Origin: JAJXXT01 sp963764465
Lineage (GTDB): Bacteria > Pseudomonadota > Alphaproteobacteria > Acetobacterales > Acetobacteraceae
Direction of reading: 5' to 3'
Length of the DNA stretch: 64,000 nt
Assembly: GCA_963764465.1 (NCBI GenBank)
Contig: CAVXSO010000006.1
Span: 310,001-374,000, forward strand
Shown here: positions 26,460 to 36,135 of the stretch, piece after piece
Layout: every line of letters starts with the position of its first letter
How positions within the stretch are numbered: position 1 is the first letter of the stretch
Program-made: the position numbers and the translations under genes
Notes under the pieces: model-generated
What the model was told of the DNA's origin: nothing
Seen by the model: only the letters and a program-made list of their open reading frames with translations
The model's database searches: none

Positions 26460-26502
26460 CTCCCAAGGCGGTCGGGGCGCAACCGGGCAGGGGCCCCCAC
26501 CA

Positions 26503-27153
26503 TTACGGCGCGGCACCCTCATCGGCGTTGCGCCGGTGCCAGTCCTCCAGCTGCGCCAGCACTGTCCGGAGGTCCGACACGTCGACATAGCGGCGGCCGA
26601 TGTCGCGCAGGTTGTCCCGGTGCGGCTGCTCCTCGATATCGCCGACGCAATCCTCGGGCACGATGGTTCGATAGCGATAGCTGAAGCTGTCGAGCGCGCT
26701 CGCGCGGATGCAGCCGCTGGTGTTGCAGCCCGTCACGATGACGGTATCGACCCGCTCCTTCGTGAAATAATCCGCCACCCCGGTGTTGAAGAAGATCGAA
26801 GGCCCTTTCTTCACGACCGCAAGGTCGTAGCCTGGGTCGTACACGCGCGGGTCGATCGGCGCGCTCGGATGGTCGTGCAGGAAGGTCTCGCGCACCGCGG
26901 TGATCTTCCAGTACGGCATCTCGCGCTCGTTCATGTAGGCGGTGTTGCAGGTCGCGACCGGCACGCCGTAGCGGCGCGCGACCTCGAGCAGCCTGATCGT
27001 GTTCTCGAATGCGCGCATCACCAGCGGCGCGCCGCCGAGCGGGTATTGCGCATCGGTGAAGGCGAGCATGAAATCCACCACGACGATGCCCGGCTTGCGG
27101 CCAAAGCCGACCCCGATCTCGCCATAGCTGCGCCTCGCGTAGTCGTCCGACAT
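26503..27153 (-). CDS. Isochorismatase-family cysteine hydrolase
   Basis: The product has 216 residues and the family catalytic triad: Asp27 in VVVDFMLAF, Lys116 in VVKKGPSIFF, and Cys148 in VTGCNTSGCIRASALDSFSY. It resembles N-carbamoylsarcosine amidase, which hydrolyses N-carbamoylsarcosine to sarcosine. The neighbour is a sarcosine oxidase-like enzyme on the same strand 65 bases downstream of this gene's start, which makes a creatinine-type route possible. Other amidase or nicotinamidase-type substrates remain open. Confidence 0.87.
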   Translation of the reverse strand: MSDDYARRSYGEIGVGFGRKPGIVVVDFMLAFTDAQYPLGGAPLVMRAFENTIRLLEVARRYGVPVATCNTAYMNEREMPYWKITAVRETFLHDHPSAPIDPRVYDPGYDLAVVKKGPSIFFNTGVADYFTKERVDTVIVTGCNTSGCIRASALDSFSYRYRTIVPEDCVGDIEEQPHRDNLRDIGRRYVDVSDLRTVLAQLEDWHRRNADEGAAP

Positions 27154-27218
27154 CGTTTCCTACCTCACTCGCTGGTTCCCGTGACGAACCGAGGCTACGC
27201 GCGAGGGCAGGGGGGCGG

Positions 27219-28397
27219 TCAAGGAGCCGCGCCTGCCGGGGCGTCGAACCGCGCGAACCCGAACGCCCCTGCATCGCCACCGGACAGCGCCCGTTCCGCG
27301 ATCAGCTCGCCGAGCCCGGCCGAGTGCTTGAACCCGTGCCCCGAACAGGGCGAGGCCACCAGCACGCGGGGCATCCCCGCCAGCCGGTCGACGATGAACC
27401 CATGGTCCGGCGTCGTCGTGTAGAGGCACGTGACCGCGCGCAGCACCTCCTTGCGAACCCCGCGCAGCCGGCCATCGATATGATCCCGGAACAAAGCTGC
27501 GGACTCCTCCGCCGTCACCTCGCGCGCCATGGTGTCCGCCGTCGTGGTCAGGGCATATTGTTCGGTCCCGAGCTTCACCCCGTGCCCGCCAGGCACGGTC
27601 GGGAAACCGTAGAGGTAATCCGTCTCGCTCGGTCCATGCGTCCAGATGAACACCGGGAACCGACCCGGCGCATACGCTGCCGGATCGTCCACCGTGAACC
27701 AGTGCATGGTCTGCCGCTGCACGCGGGCAAGCGGCGCCACCGCGCCGGCCAACTCCGCGATCCACGCCCCCGCCGCCAGCACTGCGCCGGCGGCTGAAAT
27801 CTCCCGCCGCTCCGTGCTCACCACCACGCCGCCCGGAACCTCGCGCACATCGTGCACGCGCTCATCGGTCAGCACCCGCGCGCCCGCCGCCTCCGCCAGC
27901 CGCAGCTGTGCCGCCACACAGCGCTCCGGAAACGCCATACCACCGGTGGGCTCGTACAGCGCCCAGCTGTCCCCGCTCACCGCGAATTGCGGAAACCGCC
28001 GCATCAGCTCCGCGGCATCCAGCATCTCGTGCGCCACGCCATGCTCGCGCGCCACGTCGCGGGAGCGGCGGACGAAATCCGGGTGGCCGTGCAGCGCCGG
28101 CGCCCCCTCGCGCTGCCCGATGATCAGCCCCCCCGTCTCGATGAACAGCGTCTCGCCGACCTCCTCGCCCATCGCCCGCCACAGCGCGTGCGTGCGGCGC
28201 ACCAGCGGCGCGTACTCGGCCCCTTCGCCCACCGCCATGCGCGACAGCCGCGTCTCGCCATGCGTCGAGCCGCGGTCGTGCGGCGGGCGGAACCGGTCGA
28301 TCCCAACCGCGTTCATGCCACGCCGCGCCAGCGCCATCAGCGCGGCACTGCCCATGGCGCCGAGCCCCACCACGACGATGTCGGCGGTCTCGCTCAC
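27219..28397 (-). CDS. Monomeric sarcosine oxidase / N-methyl-amino acid oxidase-like flavoprotein
   Basis: The product has 392 residues. The FAD-binding motif is VVVGLGAMGSAAL near the N-terminus, and TCLYTTTPDHGFIVD carries the cysteine that links covalently to FAD in sarcosine oxidase and N-methyltryptophan oxidase. SPCSGHGFKHSAGLGE is the C-terminal signature. It would oxidise a secondary N-methyl amine to release formaldehyde. The GTG at 28397 overlaps the mazG stop (GTGA). The nearby N-carbamoylsarcosine amidase-like gene suggests sarcosine as substrate, an inference. Confidence 0.88.
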   Translation of the reverse strand: MSETADIVVVGLGAMGSAALMALARRGMNAVGIDRFRPPHDRGSTHGETRLSRMAVGEGAEYAPLVRRTHALWRAMGEEVGETLFIETGGLIIGQREGAPALHGHPDFVRRSRDVAREHGVAHEMLDAAELMRRFPQFAVSGDSWALYEPTGGMAFPERCVAAQLRLAEAAGARVLTDERVHDVREVPGGVVVSTERREISAAGAVLAAGAWIAELAGAVAPLARVQRQTMHWFTVDDPAAYAPGRFPVFIWTHGPSETDYLYGFPTVPGGHGVKLGTEQYALTTTADTMAREVTAEESAALFRDHIDGRLRGVRKEVLRAVTCLYTTTPDHGFIVDRLAGMPRVLVASPCSGHGFKHSAGLGELIAERALSGGDAGAFGFARFDAPAGAAP

Positions 28398-29218
28398 GCC
28401 TTTTTCTCCGCCCGCTTCACCGCCTGCCAGGCTGCTTCCATCGCCGCCAGCCCTGCGTCCTGCGGTGCCAACCCCTCCGCGGCGAGCACCGCCTCCACGC
28501 CCCGAAACCGCCGTTCGAACTTGTCGTTCCCCGCGCGCAGGCAGGTCTCGGGATCGAGGTCGAGCTTGCGCGCCAGGTTGGCCACCACGAACAGGATGTC
28601 GCCCATCTCGTCGGCCAGCCGCGCGCGATCCCCACCCGCGATCTCGGCGCGCAGCTCGCCGACTTCCTCCGCGAGCTTGTCCAGCACCTGCTCCGGCTCC
28701 GACCAGTCGAACCCGACGCGTGCCGCGCGCCTGGTCAGCTTCAGCGCGCGGGTGAGGGCGGGGAGGTCGAGCGGGATCCCCGAGAGCGTCCCGGTCTCCG
28801 CCCGCGCCGCGCGCTCCTGCCGCTTCTGCGCCTCCCAGGCATCGGTCTGCTCCGCCGCATCCCGTGCCGCGGCATCGCCGAAAACATGCGGATGCCGGCG
28901 GATCATCTTGTCCACGATGCGACGCGCCACGTCTTCGAACCGGAACGCGCCGCGCTCTTCCGCCAGCCGCGCGTGGTAGACGACCTGGAAAAGCAGATCG
29001 CCCAACTCGTCCTCCAGCGCGGCCATGTCCTGCCGTGCGATCGCGTCCGCGACCTCGTATGCCTCCTCGATCGTGTAGGGCGCGATGGAGGCGAAATCCT
29101 GCACCTTGTCCCACGGGCAGCCGTGCTCGGGGTGGCGCAGGGCGGCCATCACCGCGATCAGCCGCGCAACCGGGTCGTCGTCAACCGGGCCATCGTTCTG
29201 GGGCAGCGTTCTGTCCAT
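28394..29218 (-). CDS. mazG: Nucleoside triphosphate pyrophosphohydrolase MazG
   Basis: The product has 274 residues and two tandem MazG domains: about 15-115 (LRHPEHGCPWDKVQDFASIA, YTIEEAYEVADAI, LEDELGDLLFQVVYHA) and about 165-265 (KLAEEVGELRAEI, LADEMGDILFVVANLA). The EExxE/ExxD metal-binding patterns are intact. It hydrolyses nucleoside triphosphates to monophosphates and helps lower (p)ppGpp or remove damaged nucleotides. The frame is open further upstream, but 29218 (MDRTLPQ) gives the usual length. It diverges from ilvD across about 100 bases. Confidence 0.93.
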   Translation of the reverse strand: MDRTLPQNDGPVDDDPVARLIAVMAALRHPEHGCPWDKVQDFASIAPYTIEEAYEVADAIARQDMAALEDELGDLLFQVVYHARLAEERGAFRFEDVARRIVDKMIRRHPHVFGDAAARDAAEQTDAWEAQKRQERAARAETGTLSGIPLDLPALTRALKLTRRAARVGFDWSEPEQVLDKLAEEVGELRAEIAGGDRARLADEMGDILFVVANLARKLDLDPETCLRAGNDKFERRFRGVEAVLAAEGLAPQDAGLAAMEAAWQAVKRAEKKA

Positions 29219-29321
29219 GCCAAACGCATAGACGCGCGGGACAGGTATGGACAGTCCCGACTTGCCCGCCCGGGGTGACTGTGGTTCCCATCTCCCAAGG
29301 ATACGTCCACGGAGAACGCCC

Positions 29322-31157
29322 ATGCCCGCCTACCGCTCCCGCACCACCACCCATGGCCGCAACATGGCCGGCGCCCGCGGCCTCTGGCGCGCCACCGGTA
29401 TGAAGGACGGGGATTTCGGCAAGCCCATCATCGCCGTCGCCAACTCCTTCACCCAATTCGTCCCCGGCCATGTCCACCTCAAGGACCTCGGCCAGCTCGT
29501 GGCGCGCGAGATCGAGGCCGCCGGCGGGGTCGCCAAGGAGTTCAACACCATCGCCGTCGACGACGGCATCGCGATGGGCCATGACGGCATGCTCTACAGC
29601 CTGCCCTCGCGCGAACTGATCGCGGACGCCGTCGAGTACATGGTCAACGCCCATTGCGCCGACGCGCTGGTCTGCATCTCCAACTGCGACAAGATCACGC
29701 CGGGCATGCTGATGGCGGCGATGCGCCTCAACATTCCAACGGTGTTCGTTTCCGGCGGCCCGATGGAGGCCGGCAAGGTCATCCTCAAGGGCAAGGAACG
29801 GGCCGTCGATCTCATCGACGCCATGGTCTACGCGGCCGACAGCACGGTGACGGAGGCCGAGGTCGCGGCGATGGAGCGCTCGGCCTGCCCCACCTGCGGT
29901 TCCTGCTCCGGCATGTTCACCGCGAACTCCATGAACTGCCTGGTCGAGGCTCTGGGGCTGGCGCTGCCTGGCAACGGCACGGTGCTTGCCACCCATGCCG
30001 ACAGAAAGCGCCTGTTCCAGGAAGCCGGCCACCTCATCGTCGACCTCGCCCGCCGCTATTACGACCAGGACGACGCCTCGGTGCTGCCGCGCAGCATCGC
30101 CAGCTTCGCCGCCTTCGAGAACGCCATGGCGCTCGACATCGCGATGGGCGGCTCGACCAACACGGTGCTGCACCTGCTCGCCGCGAGCGAGGAGGGGAAG
30201 GTCGGCTTCACCATGGCCGATATCGACCGGCTCTCCCGCCGCGTCCCGGTACTCTGCAAGGTCGCTCCCTCCGTCCCCGACGTGCACGTCGAGGACGTGC
30301 ACCGCGCCGGCGGCGTGCTCGCCATCCTGGCGGAGCTCGATCGCGCCGGGTTGATCCACCGCGACTGCCGCACCGTGCACACGCCCACCATCGGCGACGC
30401 GCTGGCCCGCTGGGACGTGATGGCCAGCGACAGTGCCATGGTGGACGAGTTCTACCGCGCCGCCCCTGGCGGCGTGCCGACGCAGGAAGCCTTCAGCCAG
30501 TCCCGCCGCTGGAAGGAAGTCGACCGCGACCGCGAGAAGGGCGTCATCCGCAGCGCCGCCACGCCGTTTTCGCGCGACGGCGGGCTCGCGGTGCTGTTCG
30601 GCAACATCGCCGAGGACGGCTGCATCGTCAAAACCGCCGGCGTGGACGCATCAATTTTGAAGTTCGCGGGGCCGGCTCGGATTTTTGAGAGCCAGGAGGA
30701 CGCGGTCTCCGGAATCCTGGGTGGCAGGATCGGTGCCGGCGATGTGGTGCTGATTCGCTACGAGGGCCCGAAGGGCGGCCCCGGCATGCAGGAAATGCTC
30801 TATCCCACGAGCTACCTGAAGTCGAAGGGCCTCGGCAAAGTCTGCGCGCTGGTGACCGACGGCCGCTTCTCCGGCGGCACGGCCGGCCTTTCCATCGGCC
30901 ACGTCTCGCCGGAGGCCGCGGAGGGCGGGGCCATCGGCCTCGTGGAGGAGGGGGACACGATCTCGATCGACATCCCGAGCCGTTCCATTCGCGTCGAGGT
31001 CTCGGACGAGGTTCTGGCCAGGCGCCGCGCCGCACGCGCGACCTGGAAGCCGGCCAAGCGCGATCGCGTCGTCTCCCAGGCCCTGCGCGCCTATGCGGCG
31101 CTGACCACCAGTGCCGCCCGCGGCGCGGTGCGCGACGTCTCGCAAGTCGAACGTTGA
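29322..31157 (+). CDS. ilvD: Dihydroxy-acid dehydratase
   Basis: The product has 611 residues. IlvD dehydrates 2,3-dihydroxyisovalerate and 2,3-dihydroxy-3-methylvalerate in branched-chain amino acid synthesis. It has the cysteine motifs of the Fe-S enzyme: [11 protein letters not shown] and [19 protein letters not shown], plus [20 protein letters not shown] near the C-terminus. GGAGAACGCC precedes the ATG at 29322. The stop is shared with the TTG start of the next gene. No ilvBC or leu genes are nearby. Confidence 0.96.
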   Translation: MPAYRSRTTTHGRNMAGARGLWRATGMKDGDFGKPIIAVANSFTQFVPGHVHLKDLGQLVAREIEAAGGVAKEFNTIAVDDGIAMGHDGMLYSLPSRELIADAVEYMVNAHCADALVCISNCDKITPGMLMAAMRLNIPTVFVSGGPMEAGKVILKGKERAVDLIDAMVYAADSTVTEAEVAAMERSACPTCGSCSGMFTANSMNCLVEALGLALPGNGTVLATHADRKRLFQEAGHLIVDLARRYYDQDDASVLPRSIASFAAFENAMALDIAMGGSTNTVLHLLAASEEGKVGFTMADIDRLSRRVPVLCKVAPSVPDVHVEDVHRAGGVLAILAELDRAGLIHRDCRTVHTPTIGDALARWDVMASDSAMVDEFYRAAPGGVPTQEAFSQSRRWKEVDRDREKGVIRSAATPFSRDGGLAVLFGNIAEDGCIVKTAGVDASILKFAGPARIFESQEDAVSGILGGRIGAGDVVLIRYEGPKGGPGMQEMLYPTSYLKSKGLGKVCALVTDGRFSGGTAGLSIGHVSPEAAEGGAIGLVEEGDTISIDIPSRSIRVEVSDEVLARRRAARATWKPAKRDRVVSQALRAYAALTTSAARGAVRDVSQVER

Positions 31158-32206
31158 CCGATCCCCGCATCACGGCGCCCGCAGCCTCGCGCAATCGCGA
31201 GCCGATCCTGGAGGTGCTGCGCCGCGTCCTGCCGTCGCAGGGCAGGGTGCTGGAGCTTGCGAGCGGCTCGGGCGAGCACGTGATGCACTTCGCCCGCGCG
31301 CTCCCCGGCGTGGTCTTCCAACCCTCGGATCCGGACGAGACGCGCCGCGCCTCCATCGCGGCCTATGTCGGCGACGCGAGCCTGCCCAACCTTCTGCCGC
31401 CCATCGACCTCGACGCCAGCGGCACCTGGCCCAAGGTCGCGGCGGACGCGGTGCTGTGCATCAATATGATCCACATTGCCCCCTGGGCTGCGGCCGAGGG
31501 GCTGGTCCGTGGCGCCACGAGCCTTGGCGCAATACTGGTCCTCTACGGTCCCTACCGCCGCCGCGGGCGGCACACCGCGCCCTCCAACGAAGCCTTCGAC
31601 GCGGACCTCCGTTCGCGCAATCCAGCCTGGGGCGTGCGCGACATGGAGGCGCTGGCCGGCCTCGCCTCGGCCAACGGCTATGCCTCGCCGGAAATCATTG
31701 CGATGCCGGCCAACAATTTCATGCTGGTCTTCCGCCGCCCTGCCATTGCGGACCCCGACATCCGCGAGATGCGCGACGAGGACCAGGAGCAGGTCGTCGC
31801 CCTCTGGCACCAGGCCGGCGTTGCCCGCCCATGGAACGATCCCGCAACGGATATCGCGTTCGCCCGCCGCGGCCCGCAATCGACGATCCTCGTCATGGAA
31901 CAGGAGGGCCGCATCACGGCCTCCGCCATGCTCGGCGAGGACGGTCATCGCGGCTGGGTCTACTACCTCGCGACCGCGCCCGAACTGCAGGGCAGGGGCA
32001 TCGGAAGCCGCATGATGGCGGCCGTCGAATCCTGGCTCGCCGCGCGCGGCGTATGGAAAGTCCAGCTTCTGGTCCGCAACGGCAACGAAAAGGCGCGCGC
32101 CTTCTACGAACACCTGGGCTACAGGGACACCGAATCCGTCACGTTGCAGAAGATCATCCAGCCCGCGCGCGGAGAATCTGTGATCCAATCACCCAGCCTC
32201 GCGTAG
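31154..32206 (+). CDS. DUF938 methyltransferase-GNAT acetyltransferase fusion
   Basis: The product has 350 residues and two recognisable parts. Residues about 5-200 are a DUF938 SAM-dependent methyltransferase ([55 protein letters not shown]). Residues about 210-335 are a GNAT acetyltransferase of the YpeA/RimI-like type ([38 protein letters not shown]). I know these as separate proteins; the fusion is unusual. The TTG start overlaps the ilvD stop (TTGA), so it is probably translated with ilvD. A sequencing error joining two genes is not suggested, since the linker is in frame and free of stops. Confidence 0.85.
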   Translation: MTDPRITAPAASRNREPILEVLRRVLPSQGRVLELASGSGEHVMHFARALPGVVFQPSDPDETRRASIAAYVGDASLPNLLPPIDLDASGTWPKVAADAVLCINMIHIAPWAAAEGLVRGATSLGAILVLYGPYRRRGRHTAPSNEAFDADLRSRNPAWGVRDMEALAGLASANGYASPEIIAMPANNFMLVFRRPAIADPDIREMRDEDQEQVVALWHQAGVARPWNDPATDIAFARRGPQSTILVMEQEGRITASAMLGEDGHRGWVYYLATAPELQGRGIGSRMMAAVESWLAARGVWKVQLLVRNGNEKARAFYEHLGYRDTESVTLQKIIQPARGESVIQSPSLA

Positions 32207-32306
32207 GCCATTTACGCGGAGGAAGGCGGCAACTGGCGGATCGCGAGTGCGTCGGCCAGGACTTGCGCCGGTTCATTGGGCGCTCCCCTGATCGCATAAA
32301 GCCACG

Positions 32307-33296
32307 CTAGTCGCTGATATCGATCCGTGCCCAGGTCAAGTCGGGATCGAAACGCGTCATTCCGGCGGCGATTTTCGCGGTGTCGGGACCGAGATTCTTT
32401 TGAAAAACGACGCCGTCCTGGTCGACCAGGAAAGTCATGACGCCAGAGCTTTCATAGCTCGCAGGCCATGCCACGAAGGCGAAACCCTCGGTCATACGTC
32501 CGTTTCGAACATAGGTTTTCGTGCCGCCAGGTGCGTTCGGTCCCTGCGCCTTCAACAGGCGATAGAAATATCCCTGATATGGCGTCTGCTTGCCGTTGGT
32601 TGCGTTGGTGTCGGGATATCCCTCGCTTTTTGCCTGCTCGATCAGCGGGCCAAGCGGGCTCGGCGCCTCGCCGCTCGCCGCCTCCCAGTAGAGGCCGTCA
32701 TGCTCGCCGGGCGTGCTCAGGACGCGCTGCGCGTAGGCGCCGTCGCCCGCGCCACGTTGCAGACGATCGAAATAGTCCTTCTGCGCCGCCACGATTGCCA
32801 GCAGGGTGCGAATTGTCATCAGCTCGTTGCGGCCAATGCGACGATCGACGATTTCCTGGGCCCCTACGGTGGCATCAAAGCGCCAACGACCGCCGGCCTG
32901 TTCGATAGGGATCGGCAATGGCCACGCATCAGGGCCGACAACCAGGACCACGCGTCCGTCGCCCGCTGGTGTCAGCGTATGTTTCGCCATGTAGGCGTCA
33001 ACGAAGCGCTTGCGCGCCGCGCTGTCGGCAACGGGATCCCCGGAGGCCACCAGCTTCTCACCGTCCGGACCGAGCATGGTGCGGAGTGCCGCGACGTCAT
33101 CGGTCCGAGCGGCCTGGAACAGCGCCTCGGCCGCCGCATCGGGCGTTGCGAAATCTTGCTGTGTCACTGCCGGGCCAGAAGGGGCCGACGCGGATGGGGA
33201 AGCGGCGAGCGCCTGGTAAGACAGGTTGGGTGCTGCAAGACCGGTTCCGAGCAGTGACACCAGAACCAGGCCCGGCACGCGAAGCACGCTGAACAT
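32307..33296 (-). CDS. DUF2950 secreted protein
   Basis: The product has 329 residues with an N-terminal signal (FSVLRVPGLVLVSLLGTGLA). The body matches DUF2950: QDFATPDAAAEALFQAART, VVGPDAWPLPIPI, GYFYRLLKAQGPNAPGG and VMTFLVDQDGVVFQKNLG. Function is unknown; DUF2950 genes commonly pair with DUF3300 genes, as here. The ATG at 33296 has AGGGAG six bases upstream; an ATG at 33314 is possible. The gene ends about 100 bases from the convergent fusion gene. Confidence 0.85.
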   Translation of the reverse strand: MFSVLRVPGLVLVSLLGTGLAAPNLSYQALAASPSASAPSGPAVTQQDFATPDAAAEALFQAARTDDVAALRTMLGPDGEKLVASGDPVADSAARKRFVDAYMAKHTLTPAGDGRVVLVVGPDAWPLPIPIEQAGGRWRFDATVGAQEIVDRRIGRNELMTIRTLLAIVAAQKDYFDRLQRGAGDGAYAQRVLSTPGEHDGLYWEAASGEAPSPLGPLIEQAKSEGYPDTNATNGKQTPYQGYFYRLLKAQGPNAPGGTKTYVRNGRMTEGFAFVAWPASYESSGVMTFLVDQDGVVFQKNLGPDTAKIAAGMTRFDPDLTWARIDISD

Positions 33297-33310
33297 GCCA
33301 ATCTCCCTGA

Positions 33311-34654
33311 TCATCGGCGCCCGCCGCCTCCACCCCGAGACCCACCACCGCCACCGCTGGGGCGGTTTATCTGTTGCCGGCTCTGGGCACCGCGGTTCCC
33401 GAACTGCGCCGCATTGCGTCCATCGCTCATGCCGCCAAATGCCGCCGGCCCCCGGTCGGCGGGCCGCGGAGTTGTATTGGGCCGTGCCGCGGGAGCGCGA
33501 CCAGGCTGATTTCCCTGGCCAGCACCAGCGCCAGTACCCGGACGGCTGCCTTGACCAGGCGCAGATGGCCGGGCGGCCGGGCCATTCGCCCCACCCTGAC
33601 GGATCGGTGGGCGATTGTTGCCTGGCCCCATGTCGCTGGGCGGGCGAACAACGTTGCCGGGCGCGGAGACACTCGGGCGCCCGACTGCGTTCGGCGGCAG
33701 GCCGCCGGGGCGCGCCGGCGGACCGACGGGACCACCCGCCGGTGGGCGGTAGCCGCCCCCGGGTCGTCCCGGCTGTCCCGGCGGTGGCCGCCATCCCGAA
33801 TTGTTGATCGGTGGCCGGCTCACATTGATATTGTTGTAGCGGTTGACGTTGACGTTCACGCTGCCGCCGCCCCAGTTCGGCGTCGCCCAGCCCCAAAGGC
33901 CACCGACGATGCCCACGCCCACGCCAAACGCGAGCCCGGCCATGAGTGCCCCCCCGGGGTAGTAGGCAGGTGGCGGCGGCAGATAGACCGGCGGGTAGGA
34001 TGGATACGGCCATGCGCCGTAGACGACCGTCGGGTTGTACGTCGGCACGTACACCACGTCCGGCTGCGCCGGCGCGATCACGATCACGTTGTCCTGATCC
34101 TGGGTGGTGACAACCTGCTGCGGCGTCGTCTTCAGCTCGCCGGCCGCTTGCGCCTGGCGGCGCAGGCGCTGAATCGAGTCCATCACGGCGCTCTGCTGCA
34201 CAGACATTGCGTAGCCGAGATCCTGCATCCAATCGAGCTTGCTGTTCATCATCGCCAGCACCTGCGGGAACGGCACGAGCGATTTGACCGACGGGTCCCA
34301 AGCTTGCTGCTCGAGCGCCGCCGCCAGGGCGTCGCCCGTCAGGGCCTTGTTGGCCGGGTCCTCGACCCAGCGCTCCGCTGCAACCACCTGCAGCGGGTAG
34401 GTGGAGGCCATCAGCATCTGGGTGAGCAATGGGTCCGGGTAGAGCGCGATCGGCGCCAGCAAGGCATCGAGCTGCTCCACGTTGTAGCCTTGCGCATCAG
34501 CCGTCTGCGCCGCGGGCGGTGTCTGTGCCCGGAGCGGCACCGGGCCGGTGCCGATCAGCAAAGCTGCGCAACTCGTGAATGTTACCAGCCGACGAAGCAT
34601 GCGCCGCAGCGGGGGACCCGCGAGGCGGATGAGGGATGGGGCCATTTTGTTCAA
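33311..34654 (-). CDS. DUF3300 secreted protein with Gly/Pro-rich tail
   Basis: The product has 447 residues with a signal-like N-terminus. The DUF3300 domain occupies about 55-230 (LDALLAPIALYPDPLLTQML, AAERWVEDPANKALTGDAL, PDVVYVPTYNPTVVYG). The C-terminal 200 residues are low in complexity, rich in Gly, Pro, Asn and Arg, ending RGGGGGRR, and are likely disordered. The function is unknown; a cell-surface or envelope role is likely. The stop lies next to the DUF2950 start, so the two are probably co-transcribed. Confidence 0.85.
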   Translation of the reverse strand: MNKMAPSLIRLAGPPLRRMLRRLVTFTSCAALLIGTGPVPLRAQTPPAAQTADAQGYNVEQLDALLAPIALYPDPLLTQMLMASTYPLQVVAAERWVEDPANKALTGDALAAALEQQAWDPSVKSLVPFPQVLAMMNSKLDWMQDLGYAMSVQQSAVMDSIQRLRRQAQAAGELKTTPQQVVTTQDQDNVIVIAPAQPDVVYVPTYNPTVVYGAWPYPSYPPVYLPPPPAYYPGGALMAGLAFGVGVGIVGGLWGWATPNWGGGSVNVNVNRYNNINVSRPPINNSGWRPPPGQPGRPGGGYRPPAGGPVGPPARPGGLPPNAVGRPSVSAPGNVVRPPSDMGPGNNRPPIRQGGANGPAARPSAPGQGSRPGTGAGAGQGNQPGRAPAARPNTTPRPADRGPAAFGGMSDGRNAAQFGNRGAQSRQQINRPSGGGGGSRGGGGGRR

Positions 34655-34795
34655 ATGCCTCCCCAGGCGTAGTTCCCCGCGCCGCCCGTGTCGCGCGGCG
34701 AGGGATCCATCGTACGCGCACCGCCAGCAGCGCTGGACAGGGTGCTTGCGCCGCTCGCGCCGCTCGCCGTCCCGACAATCGTCACGGCCTACCCC

Positions 34796-35338
34796 TCACC
34801 GGACTTTGGTAATCTTCGACCCCTCGATGCCGATCCCAGCCATCAGGCCATTCTGACCGAAGATGAACGCGTAGACGTCCTGGGTTATCGTCGTCGAGCT
34901 GAACTTCTTCGCCATGCCCTGGTCGACGACGACCACGCTGGGCCCCATGCCGATCTCGAAGCCCTGCGACGAATCGAGGTATTTCAGCGCGTTGGAATTC
35001 ATGAAGAACATTGCATAGCCGAACCACTGTACCCCGGCCTGCAGGCCATACGACGCCGCCGCGGAGTTGTAGTAGCCCAGCGTTTCGTCGCCTTGCCGTA
35101 ACACGCCTTCGCCATAGGCACCGCCAAACAAAAAGCCGGCCTTGACGATCTTGGGGAACACCAGCACGGCGACAGCTTTCTCGTTGAGCAACCTTGCCGC
35201 TGAATTACCGGCAATCAGCCGCTTCAGCGCGGCCGCGGCAGCGCGGTCGGCCTCCGGGTCGGGTTTCGGGGCCGCGAGGGCCACCGCCGGGGCCAGGTTG
35301 ACCAAGCCGGCAATCAATCCACGTCGCGTGAGGCTCAT
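34796..35338 (-). CDS. SYLF-domain (Ysc84-type) lipid-binding secreted protein
   Basis: The product has 180 residues. A signal peptide (RRGLIAGLVNLAPAVALA) precedes a SYLF domain with AVAVLVFPKIVKAGFLFGGAYGEG, GLQAGVQWFGYAMFFMN and SKITKV near the end. SYLF domains bind phosphoinositides in eukaryotes; bacterial members are of unknown function. It is upstream of DUF3300 and DUF2950 on the same strand, separated by about 140 bases, and probably belongs to the same envelope cluster. Confidence 0.87.
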   Translation of the reverse strand: MSLTRRGLIAGLVNLAPAVALAAPKPDPEADRAAAAALKRLIAGNSAARLLNEKAVAVLVFPKIVKAGFLFGGAYGEGVLRQGDETLGYYNSAAASYGLQAGVQWFGYAMFFMNSNALKYLDSSQGFEIGMGPSVVVVDQGMAKKFSSTTITQDVYAFIFGQNGLMAGIGIEGSKITKVR

Positions 35339-35897
35339 GGGAACTTCCCGCTCATAAAAATCCTTATCGGCTGGCGCCGTTTCAAGATGGCGAACATCGC
35401 GGTGGAATGAGCCGGCTTCTCAACAACAAACTCGATCCACCTCATCCGCAGTCTCACCACCGACTTGTCTGAACAGGCGAAGCGCAATGGTTGCCGCCAC
35501 CTGGCACCTTCCGAGCAACTGCCGGGCACCGCACAACTTGCCCAGTTTCTCGAGGCCCGCATTGACCTGGATCATCGGCGTTGACTGGCTCGGCGCACAC
35601 CCTTGGAGCGAGGTTTTGAGGTGTCCCAAGCGCCGTTTTCGAGCGGCATATCCGCCGGAGTCCCGCCGACAGGTGTTTGAACTTTCCGGTCTGACCCCAC
35701 GTCGGGGACGTGATGTCGCCCTGCGCGACCGCGCGCCCTTCGGCACCCGATGCTGCCACCATTGGTATCGGCGCACATCCATTTGCCGGAGAAACTGCAC
35801 GGCGTACTCGGATTGCCCTCCCGCTGGAGCCCGGGTTCCGTCCCCATTGGGTTGGTTGCGGCGTGGCCGATTCGGCTGGCTCCGGGAGGACCGGAGC
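35339..35897. other. Non-coding stretch with possible insertion sequence relics
   Basis: No convincing gene is seen in this 560-base stretch. Around 35620-35720 the plus strand reads a fragment that vaguely resembles the N-terminus of IS3-family OrfA (AYPPESRRQVFEL), followed by the motif GGTCTGACCC, which recurs at 57329. Codon use and stop distribution look non-coding. It probably represents decayed mobile DNA between the SYLF cluster and the IS5 relic. Confidence 0.4.
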
Positions 35898-36113
35898 ATG
35901 GTGGACGGGTTTTGGCTGAATGGCGCGCAATGGGTGGTGATCTCGCCGATGCCAAGGCGGCGCGCGCGCCCCTTCGACGCAACCGCCTGTCGCGCGCGCC
36001 ATCTCATCGAACCTGCCTTCTGACGCCTCAAGGATTGGCGCGCCATCGGCGCGCGCCACGACAAGACGGCCAGAAACTTCCTCGCCGTCGCCCTCATCCA
36101 GTGGACCAGATGA
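35898..36113 (+). pseudogene. IS5-family transposase relic (internal deletion plus stop)
   Basis: One frame holds the N-terminus of an IS5/IS427-type transposase (MVDGFWLNGAQWVVISP) joined directly to its C-terminus (RARHLIEPAF, then RLKDWRAIGARHDKTARNF). The central DDE-type region is gone. The TGA at 36021 replaces the Cys codon usually found between AF and RLKDWR, so the residual reading frame is interrupted too. GGAGGACCGGAGC precedes the ATG. It cannot transpose on its own. It sits at the end of the Na/Pi cotransporter gene. Confidence 0.75.
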
Positions 36114-36135
36114 GGCCGCGCCCTGATACGGTACT

